Origin: Austwickia sp. TVS 96-490-7B
GTDB lineage: Bacteria > Actinomycetota > Actinomycetes > Actinomycetales > Dermatophilaceae
Direction of reading: 5' to 3'
DNA: 53,769 nucleotides
Assembly: GCF_019331795.1 (NCBI RefSeq)
Contig: NZ_JAHPZL010000004.1
Location: 1 to 53,769 of the forward strand
Below, in pieces: positions 27,939 to 35,639 of the stretch (position 1 is its first letter; each line of letters opens with the position of its first letter). The notes beneath the pieces are model-generated. The model did not search any database, was not told the DNA's origin, and worked only from the letters and a program-made list of their open reading frames with translations. The position numbers were made by a program, and so were the translations under genes.

Positions 27939-28505
27939 ATGTCCGAAATCACCATTCCACGGCCCAGTTCCGGCGACATCATCACCCTCCTCCTCGACGA
28001 CCATCGTTGGATGGAGTCGCTCTTGCGTGATCTGCGCGTTGGTATGCACGACCGCGACGAGACGCGAGCCGCTCTATCGGCATCACTCGTGGCCCATTCC
28101 GAAGCGGAAGAACAAACGGTGTATGGCCGCTTTGCTTCAGCAGCTGATGAGGTCGGCGCTGACGAAGTCCAGCACGGTAAAGAAGAACACGCCGAGGGAA
28201 CAACAGCACTGTTGGATCTCTTGGAATGCAAAAAGACGACCACGCAGAAATTTGACGACGCGGTCGAAAAACTGTCTGCCTACTTGCACCATCACATCGC
28301 TGAGGAAGAAATCACCGTCTTGGGGCCTGCTGCGCGAGATGTCCCCGAACAGCGCCGTCATGAGATCGGTGCTGCATGGCTCACCGCCCGTAGCGCCCTG
28401 CTCGACGCCGACTGTGGCACCCTCGACAACGTCCGTGAGCTCGTGGATGCCGCTCGGGAAGAAGGTCTCGTCGAGGGAGAACTGCCCGACCAGCCTCAGG
28501 AATAA
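27939..28505 (+). CDS. Hemerythrin HHE cation-binding domain protein
   Basis: The 188-residue protein has the iron-ligand pattern of a single HHE hemerythrin domain: His in LLLDDHRWMESLLRDLR, H-x3-E in LVAHSEAEEQTVYG, H-x3-E in DEVQHGKEEHAEG, and H-x4-E at YLHHHIAEEEITVLG. Such proteins bind a diiron site and may sense or buffer oxygen, nitric oxide or iron. ATG 27939 (MSEITIPRPSSGD) or a GTG three codons upstream are both possible; no strong ribosome site is visible. It stands alone, with a hairpin terminator after it. Confidence 0.9.
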   Translation: MSEITIPRPSSGDIITLLLDDHRWMESLLRDLRVGMHDRDETRAALSASLVAHSEAEEQTVYGRFASAADEVGADEVQHGKEEHAEGTTALLDLLECKKTTTQKFDDAVEKLSAYLHHHIAEEEITVLGPAARDVPEQRRHEIGAAWLTARSALLDADCGTLDNVRELVDAAREEGLVEGELPDQPQE

Positions 28506-28555
28506 GGCGATCCGCTCCGATCCCGATACCCCCCAGATACCCTGCCACTCTGCCG

Positions 28556-28590
28556 CCGCGGAGTGCCGCTCCAGGTACGGCACTTCGCGG
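28556..28590 (+). terminator. Hairpin terminator after the hemerythrin gene
   Basis: CCGCGGAGTGCCG (28556-28568) pairs with CGGCACTTCGCGG (28578-28590), with one G-T wobble, across a 9-base loop. It lies 50 bases after the hemerythrin stop and before the MOSC gene. Confidence 0.65.
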
Positions 28591-28622
28591 CGTCACGACT
28601 CGCCTGGTGTAGCGTCCCGCGG

Positions 28623-29297
28623 GTGACTCCTGCCCGTGTCCTCTCCACCAACGTCGCTGTCCCCCGCCCTGACCCGGCTGGCGCGGACCGCTATACCGGC
28701 ATCAGCAAACGCCTCACCGCGCAGATCAGCGTCTTCACCCCAGGTCCGTCGTACGGCGATGGATCAGGAGTTGAAGGCGACTTCATCGGCGATCGTGACC
28801 ATCACGGCGGGGAGCAGAAAGCGGTCTACGCCTACGCCCGGGAGCAACTGCACTACTGGTCCCGGGAATTCGGTCGGATCCTTGAGCCTGGTTCCTTCGG
28901 TGAGAACATCACCACCGCTGGCGTCGACCTCGAAGCCCTGCTGATTAACCAACGACTCCGAATCGGCACGGCTGTTTTTGAAGTGTCAGTGCCACGCACG
29001 CCCTGCCGGACGTTTGCGGCCCACCTGGGGGTCCCACAGTGGGTTCAGCGATTCACTGAGCACGGCCGCTGCGGCACCTATCTGCGGGTCGTCGAATCAG
29101 GGAAGGTCACCCCAGGCGACTCCATCAGCCTCGACGGCCACCCTGGACATGACATCACCATGTACACCGCCTTTGCTGCGGCGATGGGAGATGACGACGC
29201 GGCCGCTCTGGTGGTCGCCGCCGAGTGTTTGCCGCCTTACTACCACGAGCGGCTTGTCCGTCGACTTGCACCAGCAGCTGAGGACGTCTCTTCCTGA
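28623..29297 (+). CDS. MOSC domain protein (YiiM-like)
   Basis: The 224-residue protein carries a MOSC fold: VEGDFIGDRDHHGGEQKAVY near residue 55, PGSFGENITTAGVDLEALL, and the conserved Cys in VSVPRTPCRTFAAHLG that binds molybdenum-cofactor-like ligands or sulfur in this family, followed by YLRVVESGKVTPGDSIS. YiiM relatives act on 6-hydroxylaminopurine and related N-hydroxylated compounds. GTG 28623 (VTPARVLSTNVAV) is chosen to begin the domain; the ribosome site is weak. Its end converges on the membrane protein at 29338. Confidence 0.9.
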   Translation: MTPARVLSTNVAVPRPDPAGADRYTGISKRLTAQISVFTPGPSYGDGSGVEGDFIGDRDHHGGEQKAVYAYAREQLHYWSREFGRILEPGSFGENITTAGVDLEALLINQRLRIGTAVFEVSVPRTPCRTFAAHLGVPQWVQRFTEHGRCGTYLRVVESGKVTPGDSISLDGHPGHDITMYTAFAAAMGDDDAAALVVAAECLPPYYHERLVRRLAPAAEDVSS

Positions 29298-29337
29298 CGA
29301 TGGGTGGAGCGGCAGCGAGGGCTGGCGCACGATCGAC

Positions 29338-29994
29338 TCACTTCTGCTCTCCTGCGACCTGCTCGTCGACCGGATCAGCAGCCTCGGCAGGTGGGACACT
29401 GATCAGCCGGTAGGGCCCGCGTTGAAGGACAAATGCTCCCGTCACGACACCGAGGACCACCAGCAAAACCCCGCTGGACACGTTCGAATATCTTTCTGGC
29501 CAGGGGATTTGCTGGTACGGGACGTCAAAATGTCGAAGGACAAAAGGTTCCAGGACCGCCCCAACCGGGACGATCATCCGAGCTGCGAGTCCCAGCCATC
29601 CCGCTCGCGCGGCATACCATCCGCATAAACCCAGCGGCCCGCAATACAACACGCCAGCGAAGAACCATATGTTGTTAGACCACAAAATATTCATCTCGTA
29701 GATGCCCAGTGCCACGCCAAGGAGGTAGTGCACCAGCAAGGTGCCTTCAGCAGCAGCGACTCCAGCGACCAGCGCAAGCCGCGGCCGGGGAGCCTTCCAC
29801 CCGGCGTAGAGAGCCACTGCGGCCCACACCGACCCGGAACTCAACACCTTTGAAATGCTTTTACGCACAAAGGAATAGACCTGCCAGTCGCCTGACATCT
29901 CCGGCGGCACACAGATGTTGAACAATGCCGACACCACTGCGAGTGCCACACACACCTTCATCACCGGGTCCCACCTGGCGCGATTTTCACTCAT
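29338..29994 (-). CDS. Multi-pass membrane protein
   Basis: The 218-residue protein has about six hydrophobic segments (at about 14-30, 50-70, 77-97, 107-130, 138-160, 177-195) and a hydrophilic acidic C-terminus (EAADPVDEQVAGEQK). MSENRARWDPVMKV at 29994 is preferred over longer starts because the first helix follows directly. No family is recognised. It converges with the MOSC gene. The upstream spacer holds a 17-bp inverted repeat. Confidence 0.65.
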   Translation of the reverse strand: MSENRARWDPVMKVCVALAVVSALFNICVPPEMSGDWQVYSFVRKSISKVLSSGSVWAAVALYAGWKAPRPRLALVAGVAAAEGTLLVHYLLGVALGIYEMNILWSNNIWFFAGVLYCGPLGLCGWYAARAGWLGLAARMIVPVGAVLEPFVLRHFDVPYQQIPWPERYSNVSSGVLLVVLGVVTGAFVLQRGPYRLISVPPAEAADPVDEQVAGEQK

Positions 29995-30070
29995 GCGAAT
30001 GAGGCTAGGGGTATCGCCGCCCGAATGGCGAAGGGACGGCAGGCCATGCGTGTCTTTGGCCACGTCAGCT

Positions 30071-30170
30071 GTCCCGTCGGACGTACACCAGTACTCAACA
30101 GCTTGGGCGTGCCGTCTCGCCACCTGGGGAAACGTCGCTCCCCCCGCGACCTATGTACGTCCGACGGGAC
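30071..30170. repeat. 100-bp inverted-repeat structure with 17-bp arms
   Basis: GTCCCGTCGGACGTACA (30071-30087) has an exact complement at 30154-30170, separated by 66 bases. Each arm is itself a near-palindrome, GTCC-N4-GGAC. It lies between the starts of the 29338-29994 gene and the end of the 30181-31212 gene, both on the minus strand. It may be a paired operator, a terminator-like structure or a small mobile remnant. Confidence 0.75.
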
Positions 30171-30180
30171 GGCTTGCCGG

Positions 30181-31212
30181 TCACACTGACGCGGCAAGAG
30201 CTGCACGCTTCGACGTGTGACCAGCGTTGATCGGTACCCACATCAAGATCCATCCCGCCGCCACCCAGCAGATCAGGACGATCCAGGGCGTCATCGTGGA
30301 GGCATCTGGGAAGTAGGAGAGTGACCGCAGCAATGTCCCGGTGGCGCCGGGCACGAATAACTGGCCGATGTCACCCCATGGAGCGGGAAGAAACTCCGGT
30401 GGCATCACGGTGCTGGCGATGGGGTTGGCAATGAGCACTGTCAGTACGGCACCGAGGACAATTCCGCTTCGGCCGAGGGTGGCTTGCAGGCCGGTGATGA
30501 GGACGGTGGTAGCTGAGATGGCGAGGGTGACAGCGGCCCAGTTCGTCACGAAAGCGCCGGCGAGGAAGCCACACCAGGTATGCAGGATGAGAGTGCAGCT
30601 GAATCCGCAGACAACGGCATGCAATCCGGCGGCGAGGAGACGATGACGACGGTCGCGCAGCATGACTGTGATCACGCCGCCACCGATGACGCCGCCGATC
30701 GCCAGCGGCATCCCGAGTAAGGCGAGTCCGACGCCGCGTGGGTCGTCGACGGTGAGTGGGACGACATCGGTGATGGGGAGTGCTGTGCTGGGATCGCGGG
30801 GTGGCAGTGCGGTGGGGATTCCAGCGGCCAGTTGGGTCAGGGCTTGGCTGACAGCGGGCGAGGCTGCGCTGGCGGTGAGGACTTCTGGTGCGGGGGCGAA
30901 CACGACCGCTCCATACACGTCGCGGCGGTGGATGGCGGCGATGGCGTCTTCCCGGGTAGCTCGTGACACGAAGGCGAACTGATCACCCGGCGGCGGAAGG
31001 TGTTGTCGCAGTTGGTCCACGGCGGCTGGTGGGCCGACGACAGCGATCGGCAGGTCGCGGGGTGCGGCGGTGTGGGTGGGCCAGGTGAATGCCAGCAGGA
31101 TCAGGGTGACGACGGTGGCGGACACCCCGACTGCGGCAAGGACGTGGGCGATGGGCGGAGGGGTCGACGCACGGGACTCACTCGCCGCCGTGTCGGTGTT
31201 GGCGATGTTCAT
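30181..31212 (-). CDS. ABC-2-like membrane protein (YhgE/Pip-like)
   Basis: The 343-residue protein has one N-terminal TM helix (24-46), an external domain of about 120 residues (PIAVVGPPAAVDQLRQHLPP onward, with YGAVVFAPAPEVLTASAASP), and five or six C-terminal helices. This topology is that of ABC-2/YhgE-Pip-type membrane permeases, which export lipids, drugs or wall material; no ATPase gene is adjacent. It is divergent from a TetR regulator, and TetR-type palindromes lie at 31231 and 31280, so it is likely repressed by that regulator. Its substrate is probably the effector that TetR senses. Confidence 0.75.
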   Translation of the reverse strand: MNIANTDTAASESRASTPPPIAHVLAAVGVSATVVTLILLAFTWPTHTAAPRDLPIAVVGPPAAVDQLRQHLPPPGDQFAFVSRATREDAIAAIHRRDVYGAVVFAPAPEVLTASAASPAVSQALTQLAAGIPTALPPRDPSTALPITDVVPLTVDDPRGVGLALLGMPLAIGGVIGGGVITVMLRDRRHRLLAAGLHAVVCGFSCTLILHTWCGFLAGAFVTNWAAVTLAISATTVLITGLQATLGRSGIVLGAVLTVLIANPIASTVMPPEFLPAPWGDIGQLFVPGATGTLLRSLSYFPDASTMTPWIVLICWVAAGWILMWVPINAGHTSKRAALAASV

Positions 31213-31230
31213 GACTGCACCTCCATCTTA

Positions 31231-31246
31231 AAACGAATATTCGTTC
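31231..31246. promoter_or_regulatory. TetR-type operator 1
   Basis: AAACGAATATTCGTTC holds a perfect 14-bp palindrome (AACGAATATTCGTT). It lies 19 bases before the ABC-2-like gene start, so it can overlap its promoter or leader. Confidence 0.8.
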
Positions 31247-31279
31247 TTTATAGTGAACCTGCGCTCGCCTAGCCGTCAA

Positions 31280-31295
31280 GAACGAACATTCGTTC
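31280..31295. promoter_or_regulatory. TetR-type operator 2
   Basis: GAACGAACATTCGTTC has arms GAACGAA and TTCGTTC around a CA centre, the same half-sites as operator 1. It is 20 bases before the tetR start, so autoregulation is expected. The two sites are 49 bases apart centre to centre. Confidence 0.8.
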
Positions 31296-31314
31296 GCATA
31301 ATTAGGATGTCGCC

Positions 31315-31914
31315 ATGCCCAAGGTCAGCGAGGAGCACCGCGCCCACGTCAGCGAACACATCCACCAGGCCGCACTCAGAGTGTTCGCTCGCAAAGGGCT
31401 GCGCTCGACCACCATGAGCGACATCATCAAGGAATCAGGGATGTCCACCGGGGCGATCTATTCGTACTTCGCTAACAAAGAAGCTCTGACTATGTCGGTG
31501 GCCAGCGCCGTTGTCGGCGGCAGGTTGCACGTCCTTGAAGAACTCACCGCTACGGACCCGCTCCCCCGCCCCGCCGTGGCGCTCCGTCAACTACTCAGCG
31601 GAGTTGACCCAGTCCTCTTCCACGGCGGCCTGATCCTGCAGGTGTGGTCCGAGGCCTCGACCCATCCAGGGATGGCGGCCTTAGCCCGAGACATGTTGAC
31701 CCAGGTTCGCACTGGTATCACCACTTACCTGACCAGCTTTTACGCCGCCCAAGGCTTACCTGCCGATGCTGCCGCAGCAAGAGCAGTAGCAGCAGCTCCT
31801 GCAGTTCTCGGCTTAGGGCAAGGCCTCATCGTTCAGTCGACGGTGTTCGAAGACTTCGATCCGGACAGCTACCTGAGGGCAGTCGACGTACTCCTCGACC
31901 CAGACCATGCCTGA
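31315..31914 (+). CDS. TetR-family transcriptional regulator
   Basis: The 199-residue protein has the TetR HTH (AALRVFARKGLRSTTMSDII, then KESGMSTGAIYSYFANKEAL, about residues 19-58) and a variable helical ligand-binding domain. It is divergent from the ABC-2-like membrane protein and two palindromic operators lie between them. The expected job is repression of that exporter-like gene and of itself, lifted by a toxic or lipid ligand. A gap of 137 bases separates it from the VOC gene downstream. Confidence 0.93.
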   Translation: MPKVSEEHRAHVSEHIHQAALRVFARKGLRSTTMSDIIKESGMSTGAIYSYFANKEALTMSVASAVVGGRLHVLEELTATDPLPRPAVALRQLLSGVDPVLFHGGLILQVWSEASTHPGMAALARDMLTQVRTGITTYLTSFYAAQGLPADAAAARAVAAAPAVLGLGQGLIVQSTVFEDFDPDSYLRAVDVLLDPDHA

Positions 31915-32051
31915 CTCTGGCGACGAGGAAAAGACGGTGCAGCGGCAGTGGGTGCACTACTGGCTGATGCCGCACTGGAGGGAGCGCCCATCACTGCTAA
32001 GAAGTACACAGTGACAGGATGCGGGAAGACCTGCGAGCGAGGATTGACTTG

Positions 32052-32435
32052 ATGCCATCGATCGACCATGTGGCTGTGTATGTCCGTGATTTAGAGGCCA
32101 CCCGCGACTTCTATCAGCGGTTTTTTGGCGCAACATGCAATGACGGCTATCACAATCCGCGAACGGGGCTGCGGACCTTTTTCTTGTCGTTCGATGGGGG
32201 TGTCCGGCTGGAGATCATGAGCAAGCCGGGGCATGAGGAGTCACCGGCGAAGGAGCGGGCTGGGTGGATTCATACGGCGTTCTCAGTGGGTTCGCGTGAA
32301 GAGGTGGACGCTGTGGCCGACCGCTTGCGCGAGGCGGGCCATGTCGTGACCAGCGGCCCTCGGGTCACGGGGGATGGTTGTTATGAAGCGGTGGTATTGG
32401 ATCCGGAGGGAAACGAAGTCGAATTCGTGGCGTGA
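32052..32435 (+). CDS. VOC (glyoxalase-fold) family protein
   Basis: The 127-residue protein is a single VOC unit: His in MPSIDHVAVYVRDLEATRDF (metal ligand, residue 6), Glu in GGVRLEIMSKPGHE, His in AGWIHTAFSVGSREEV, and Glu in LDPEGNEVEFVA. The four ligand positions of a metal-binding glyoxalase-I-like enzyme are all present, so it may be an active lactoylglutathione-lyase-type or isomerase protein or an antibiotic-resistance relative. ATG 32052 has GAGG about 9 bases upstream. Its stop codon lies inside a 20-bp tandem duplication. Confidence 0.88.
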   Translation: MPSIDHVAVYVRDLEATRDFYQRFFGATCNDGYHNPRTGLRTFFLSFDGGVRLEIMSKPGHEESPAKERAGWIHTAFSVGSREEVDAVADRLREAGHVVTSGPRVTGDGCYEAVVLDPEGNEVEFVA

Positions 32436-32546
32436 GGGTGGCGCTCGTGGCGTGAGGGTGGCGCTCGTGGCCACGTCGCCGTTGCTCACTGAACTCCGCT
32501 TTGTGGCACTGAACGCCGCATTGGAGCACTGAACGCCGGGAAGGAC
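32426..32546. repeat. 20-bp direct repeats after the VOC gene
   Basis: CGTGGCGTGAGGGTGGCGCT occurs twice in tandem (32426-32445, 32446-32465), including the VOC stop codon. Then CACTGAA starts at 32487, 32507 and 32527, giving three imperfect 20-bp units. The remaining part up to the GntR promoter (32547-32723) shows nothing recognisable. Confidence 0.8.
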
Positions 32547-32723
32547 GCGGCGTGAAGTGGCTGAAACAGGAGTTCAGTGCCTCCGCGGCCACGTTGCACC
32601 AGCAGCGCCACCAGAAAGCCCCCACCAGCTGCCCGGTCGGTCGCGCGGCGAGACGTTGCGTGCGCCCCCGTGTTCTCGCGCGGCACCGCATCCGTCGGGG
32701 CCCCACTGGTTGGACCGAAACCC

Positions 32724-32756
32724 TTGACTTCCAATGGTTTTCGTCAGCAATATATT
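32724..32756 (+). promoter_or_regulatory. Putative promoter of the gntR gene (leaderless)
   Basis: TTGACT at 32724-32729 and CAATAT at 32748-32753 are spaced by 18 bases. Transcription would start at or very near the ATG at 32759, and there is no ribosome site before it, so a leaderless message is predicted. Confidence 0.5.
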
Positions 32757-32758
32757 GC

Positions 32759-33496
32759 ATGCCGTTTTCGAGGCCGTTGACTCCGCTCCGACGCGGGCTG
32801 CTCCGTGAGGATGTGTACGACCAGCTTCGGGACGCCATCGTGGACGGCACCCTCGCTCCCGGACAGGTGTTGCGGGACGCTGAGGTCGCGTCGTGGCTGG
32901 GGGTGAGTCGCACTCCGGTGCGGGAGGCTTTATTGCGTTTGGGCACATCAGGTTTGGTGCGCGCTACGCCGGGTCGGTCCACGGTGGTAGCGACGATTGA
33001 GCCGGGGGCGGTGCGGGACGCTCAGTGTGTGGTCGCGTCGATGCATCGGTTGGCGGTAGAGGTGGCAGTTCCGCGGTTGAGCGCCGAGGAGGTGGCTGCC
33101 ATGCGGGACGCGAATGACCGTTTCGCTGCCGCGCTCACGGCTGGTGATGTGGATGCGGCATTGGCTGCTGATGACGAGTTGCATGCGGTGCCAGTTCGAG
33201 CGAGCGGCAATGATGCGGTGGCGACGGTGTTGGAGCAGTTCACTCCAGTGGTACGTCGGGTGGAGCGGTTGCGTTTTGCCTCGCTGGCGGGGCGGGAGTC
33301 GATTTTTTTGCATGCGCGGCTGGTGGATTTGTGCGCTGCAGGTGAGGTTGAGGCTGCCGCTGAGGTGTCTTTTCAGACGTGGCAGCGTTTGGCGCCGTTA
33401 ATTGAGTCTCTTCCGAAGGTCGGTGGGGCTGCTCCCGCGCCGTTGGCGGATGGTTCCGCCCATGAGATGTGCCCGGAGTTTCCGGGTCGAAGGTGA
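32759..33496 (+). CDS. GntR-family regulator with FCD domain
   Basis: The 245-residue protein has a GntR winged HTH ([20 protein letters not shown] ... [20 protein letters not shown], about 11-70) and an all-helical FCD ligand domain (to about 220), with His in [14 protein letters not shown] at a typical metal-ligand position. It precedes the ACC deaminase gene, whose start follows 32 bases after the stop, so the two are probably in one operon, with acdS the likely target. acdS genes are usually controlled by Lrp-type AcdR, so GntR control would be unusual. ATG 32759 gives the family N-terminus. Confidence 0.88.
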   Translation: MPFSRPLTPLRRGLLREDVYDQLRDAIVDGTLAPGQVLRDAEVASWLGVSRTPVREALLRLGTSGLVRATPGRSTVVATIEPGAVRDAQCVVASMHRLAVEVAVPRLSAEEVAAMRDANDRFAAALTAGDVDAALAADDELHAVPVRASGNDAVATVLEQFTPVVRRVERLRFASLAGRESIFLHARLVDLCAAGEVEAAAEVSFQTWQRLAPLIESLPKVGGAAPAPLADGSAHEMCPEFPGRR

Positions 33497-33528
33497 CCAT
33501 CCCTACCGCCGAGACGACGAGGTCTTCG

Positions 33529-34581
33529 ATGAAACTGCACGAGTTCCCCCGCTACCAGTTGACGTTCGGTCCGAGCCCGATTCATCCGTTGAATCGGTTA
33601 ACTGCCCACTTGGGGGGTGCGCAGATGTGGGCGAAACGGGAGGACGTCAATTCTGGTTTGGCGTTCGGCGGAAATAAGGTCCGCAAGTTGGAGTACATCG
33701 TCCCGGATGTGTTGGCGTCGGGTGCGGACACATTGGTGTCGATTGGGGGGTATCAGTCGAATCACACCCGGCAGGTCGCTGCGGTTGCTGCCCATTTGGG
33801 GTTGAAGTGTCGTCTGGTACAAGAGAAGTGGGTGCCGTGGGAGGACCCGATCAATGACAAGGTGGGCAACATTATGTTGTCCCGCATCATGGGCGCGGAT
33901 TCCCGTTTGGATGCGGCGGGGTTTGACATTGGGATCCGCGATTCGTGGCGGGCAGCGTTGCAAGATGTGGAGGAGGCGGGGGGCCGCCCGTATCCGATCC
34001 CGGCTGGTGCCAGTGAGCACCCGCTCGGTGGGTTGGGGTTTGCGAATTGGGCGTTTGAGGTCGCCCAGCAAGAGAAGTCGTTGGGGGTGTTCTTCGACAC
34101 GATTGTGGTGTGCACGGTGACCGGGTCGACGCACGCCGGAATGATCGCTGGGTTCGCTGCATTGGAAGAATTAACTGGGGTACGACGGCGAGTGCTGGGA
34201 ATCGACGCGTCCGCGACGATTCAGCAAACCCGAGAGCAGGTCGCCCGGATTGCGCGGCATACGGCGGCTCTCATTGAGGTGGGGCGGGAGATCCGCGATG
34301 ACGAGATCACCGTATTGGAGGGGTGGGCTGGGGATCTGTACGGCGTACCAGTGGATAGCACGGTGGCGGCGATCGAGACAGGGGCCCGCCTGGAGGCGAT
34401 GATCACTGACCCGGTTTATGAGGGGAAGTCTTTGGCCGGGCTGATCGATCTGGTGCGGAATCAGGAGATTCCGGCGTCAAGCACCGTGTTGTTTGTGCAT
34501 TTGGGTGGGCAACCCGCGTTGGACGCGTATCACCGGCTGTGGTCTGCTCCGGCGGAAACCACGTCTGAGGTGAAGTTGTGA
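33529..34581 (+). CDS. acdS: 1-aminocyclopropane-1-carboxylate deaminase
   Basis: ACC deaminase splits the plant ethylene precursor ACC into 2-oxobutanoate and ammonia using PLP. The 350-residue protein begins [20 protein letters not shown] as family members do. The Schiff-base Lys is in [14 protein letters not shown] (residue 50), and [20 protein letters not shown] is the PLP pocket. The two residues that separate ACC deaminases from D-cysteine desulfhydrases are the ACC-deaminase type: Glu in [17 protein letters not shown] and Leu in [15 protein letters not shown] lies 8 bases before ATG 33529. An earlier GTG overlapping the GntR stop is possible. Tandem repeats follow the gene. Confidence 0.9.
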   Translation: MKLHEFPRYQLTFGPSPIHPLNRLTAHLGGAQMWAKREDVNSGLAFGGNKVRKLEYIVPDVLASGADTLVSIGGYQSNHTRQVAAVAAHLGLKCRLVQEKWVPWEDPINDKVGNIMLSRIMGADSRLDAAGFDIGIRDSWRAALQDVEEAGGRPYPIPAGASEHPLGGLGFANWAFEVAQQEKSLGVFFDTIVVCTVTGSTHAGMIAGFAALEELTGVRRRVLGIDASATIQQTREQVARIARHTAALIEVGREIRDDEITVLEGWAGDLYGVPVDSTVAAIETGARLEAMITDPVYEGKSLAGLIDLVRNQEIPASSTVLFVHLGGQPALDAYHRLWSAPAETTSEVKL

Positions 34582-34616
34582 CTGGCTGACAGTGTGCACG
34601 GCCGCTTCGCCGCCGC

Positions 34617-34732
34617 CGTTCAGGCCATCCAGGCCGTTCAGCGTTCAGGCCATCCAGGCCGTTCAGCGTTCAGGCCATCCAAGCCGTTCAGGCCGTTCAG
34701 CGTTCAGGCCTTTCAGCGTTCAGGCCTTTCAG
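34617..34732. repeat. GTTCAG-rich tandem repeat array
   Basis: The array consists of GTTCAGGCCATCCAGGCC alternating with GTTCAGC (25-bp period, three copies), then degraded units with GGCCTTTCAG. GTTCAG or TTTCAG occurs about eleven times. It lies between the convergent acdS and alpha/beta-hydrolase genes, abutting the latter's stop. No hairpin is evident. Confidence 0.85.
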
Positions 34733-35517
34733 ACCGATCCGGTCAGTGGGGTTCGGGCTGTCTGGGCAGTAGTGACCGCTGAGCTGGCGGCGGCGAAGCG
34801 TTCAGCGTCGTACAGGGCGCGACGAAGGACAGCGGCGACCTGGTCACGATGGGTGACGGGCGCCAGATGGGAGGCACCGGGGATGACGGTGACCCGTCCG
34901 TCGTGGCAGTGCTGTAGGTAGGTGGCGAGGTCGAGGCGCATCTGGTCGTGTTGCCCTGCGATGAGGTGGACAGGGCAGCGCAGGGGGCTCAGGTGCGCAG
35001 CTCGGGCGTGGGTGACGATATCTGCCCACGCTTGGGGGGTGACGGCGTATCCGGTGGCGTCGGGGATGTCATCGTCCGTGGCGCCGAGGCGCCGCATGGT
35101 GTGATTGGCGACTCCAGCCATCCGGTCGGCACCGATGAGAGGTAGCAGTCGGGCGAATCCGGTGTACAGGCCGGTGAGGCGAGGGTGTCGGGAAGGGTCG
35201 GCCGTGGCGCCGATGAGAGCGAGCGCGTCGAGTTGGTGAGCGTGATCGTGGGCGTAGGCCGCAGCGAGGTAGCCGCCGAGGCTGTGTCCGGCGAGGACGA
35301 CGGCTTGGTCGGGGGTGGCGGTGTCGATGGCAGCGCCGATGATGTCGAGCGCAGCAGTCCAGGTCCAGGGCTGCCCGGCGCGACTGCCGTGGCCGGGCAG
35401 GTCGATGGGGTGGAGTTGTGCGTCTGGGAGCAGCGTGTCGTAGTCGCGCCATTGTCGGGTGTCGAAGCGGGTGCCGGGGACGAGGACCAGGAGGGGCCGT
35501 GGAGTCACGGTGGTCAC
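34729..35517 (-). CDS. Alpha/beta hydrolase
   Basis: The 262-residue protein shows an alpha/beta-hydrolase core: oxyanion region VLVPGTRFDTRQW, nucleophile elbow VVLAGHSLGGYLAAAYA (Ser near residue 80), acid in CPVHLIAGQHDQMRLDL and His in VIPGASHLAPVTH. The GTG start at 35517 is used. Its promoter region contains an iron box at 35585, 68 bases upstream, shared with the divergent DUF2470 gene, so iron-controlled expression is plausible. Hydrolysis of a siderophore ester is one possibility but is unproven. Confidence 0.85.
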   Translation of the reverse strand: MTTVTPRPLLVLVPGTRFDTRQWRDYDTLLPDAQLHPIDLPGHGSRAGQPWTWTAALDIIGAAIDTATPDQAVVLAGHSLGGYLAAAYAHDHAHQLDALALIGATADPSRHPRLTGLYTGFARLLPLIGADRMAGVANHTMRRLGATDDDIPDATGYAVTPQAWADIVTHARAAHLSPLRCPVHLIAGQHDQMRLDLATYLQHCHDGRVTVIPGASHLAPVTHRDQVAAVLRRALYDAERFAAASSAVTTAQTARTPLTGSV

Positions 35518-35584
35518 GGTAGCTGTGGAAGCTGAGATGGCGTGCTGGGCTGGTCTGGTGGTTCCCCTCGAAGCGCCCCAATGA

Positions 35585-35603
35585 TTAGGTTAGGCTCACC
35601 TAA
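35585..35603. promoter_or_regulatory. Iron box (IdeR/DtxR-type operator)
   Basis: TTAGGTTAGGCTCACCTAA matches the DtxR/IdeR consensus TTAGGTTAGGCTAACCTAA except for one base. It lies in the divergent space between the alpha/beta hydrolase start (35517) and the DUF2470 start (35640), 37 bases from the latter. Confidence 0.88.
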
Positions 35604-35639
35604 GCCTTTCTGAATCTCGTCATCGCCCGGGAGGATCCC

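Noticed and set aside
32552-32758. Extended N-terminus for the GntR protein from 32552.
   Set aside because: The extension is Arg/His-rich, not like GntR proteins, and a promoter with a leaderless start fits ATG 32759.
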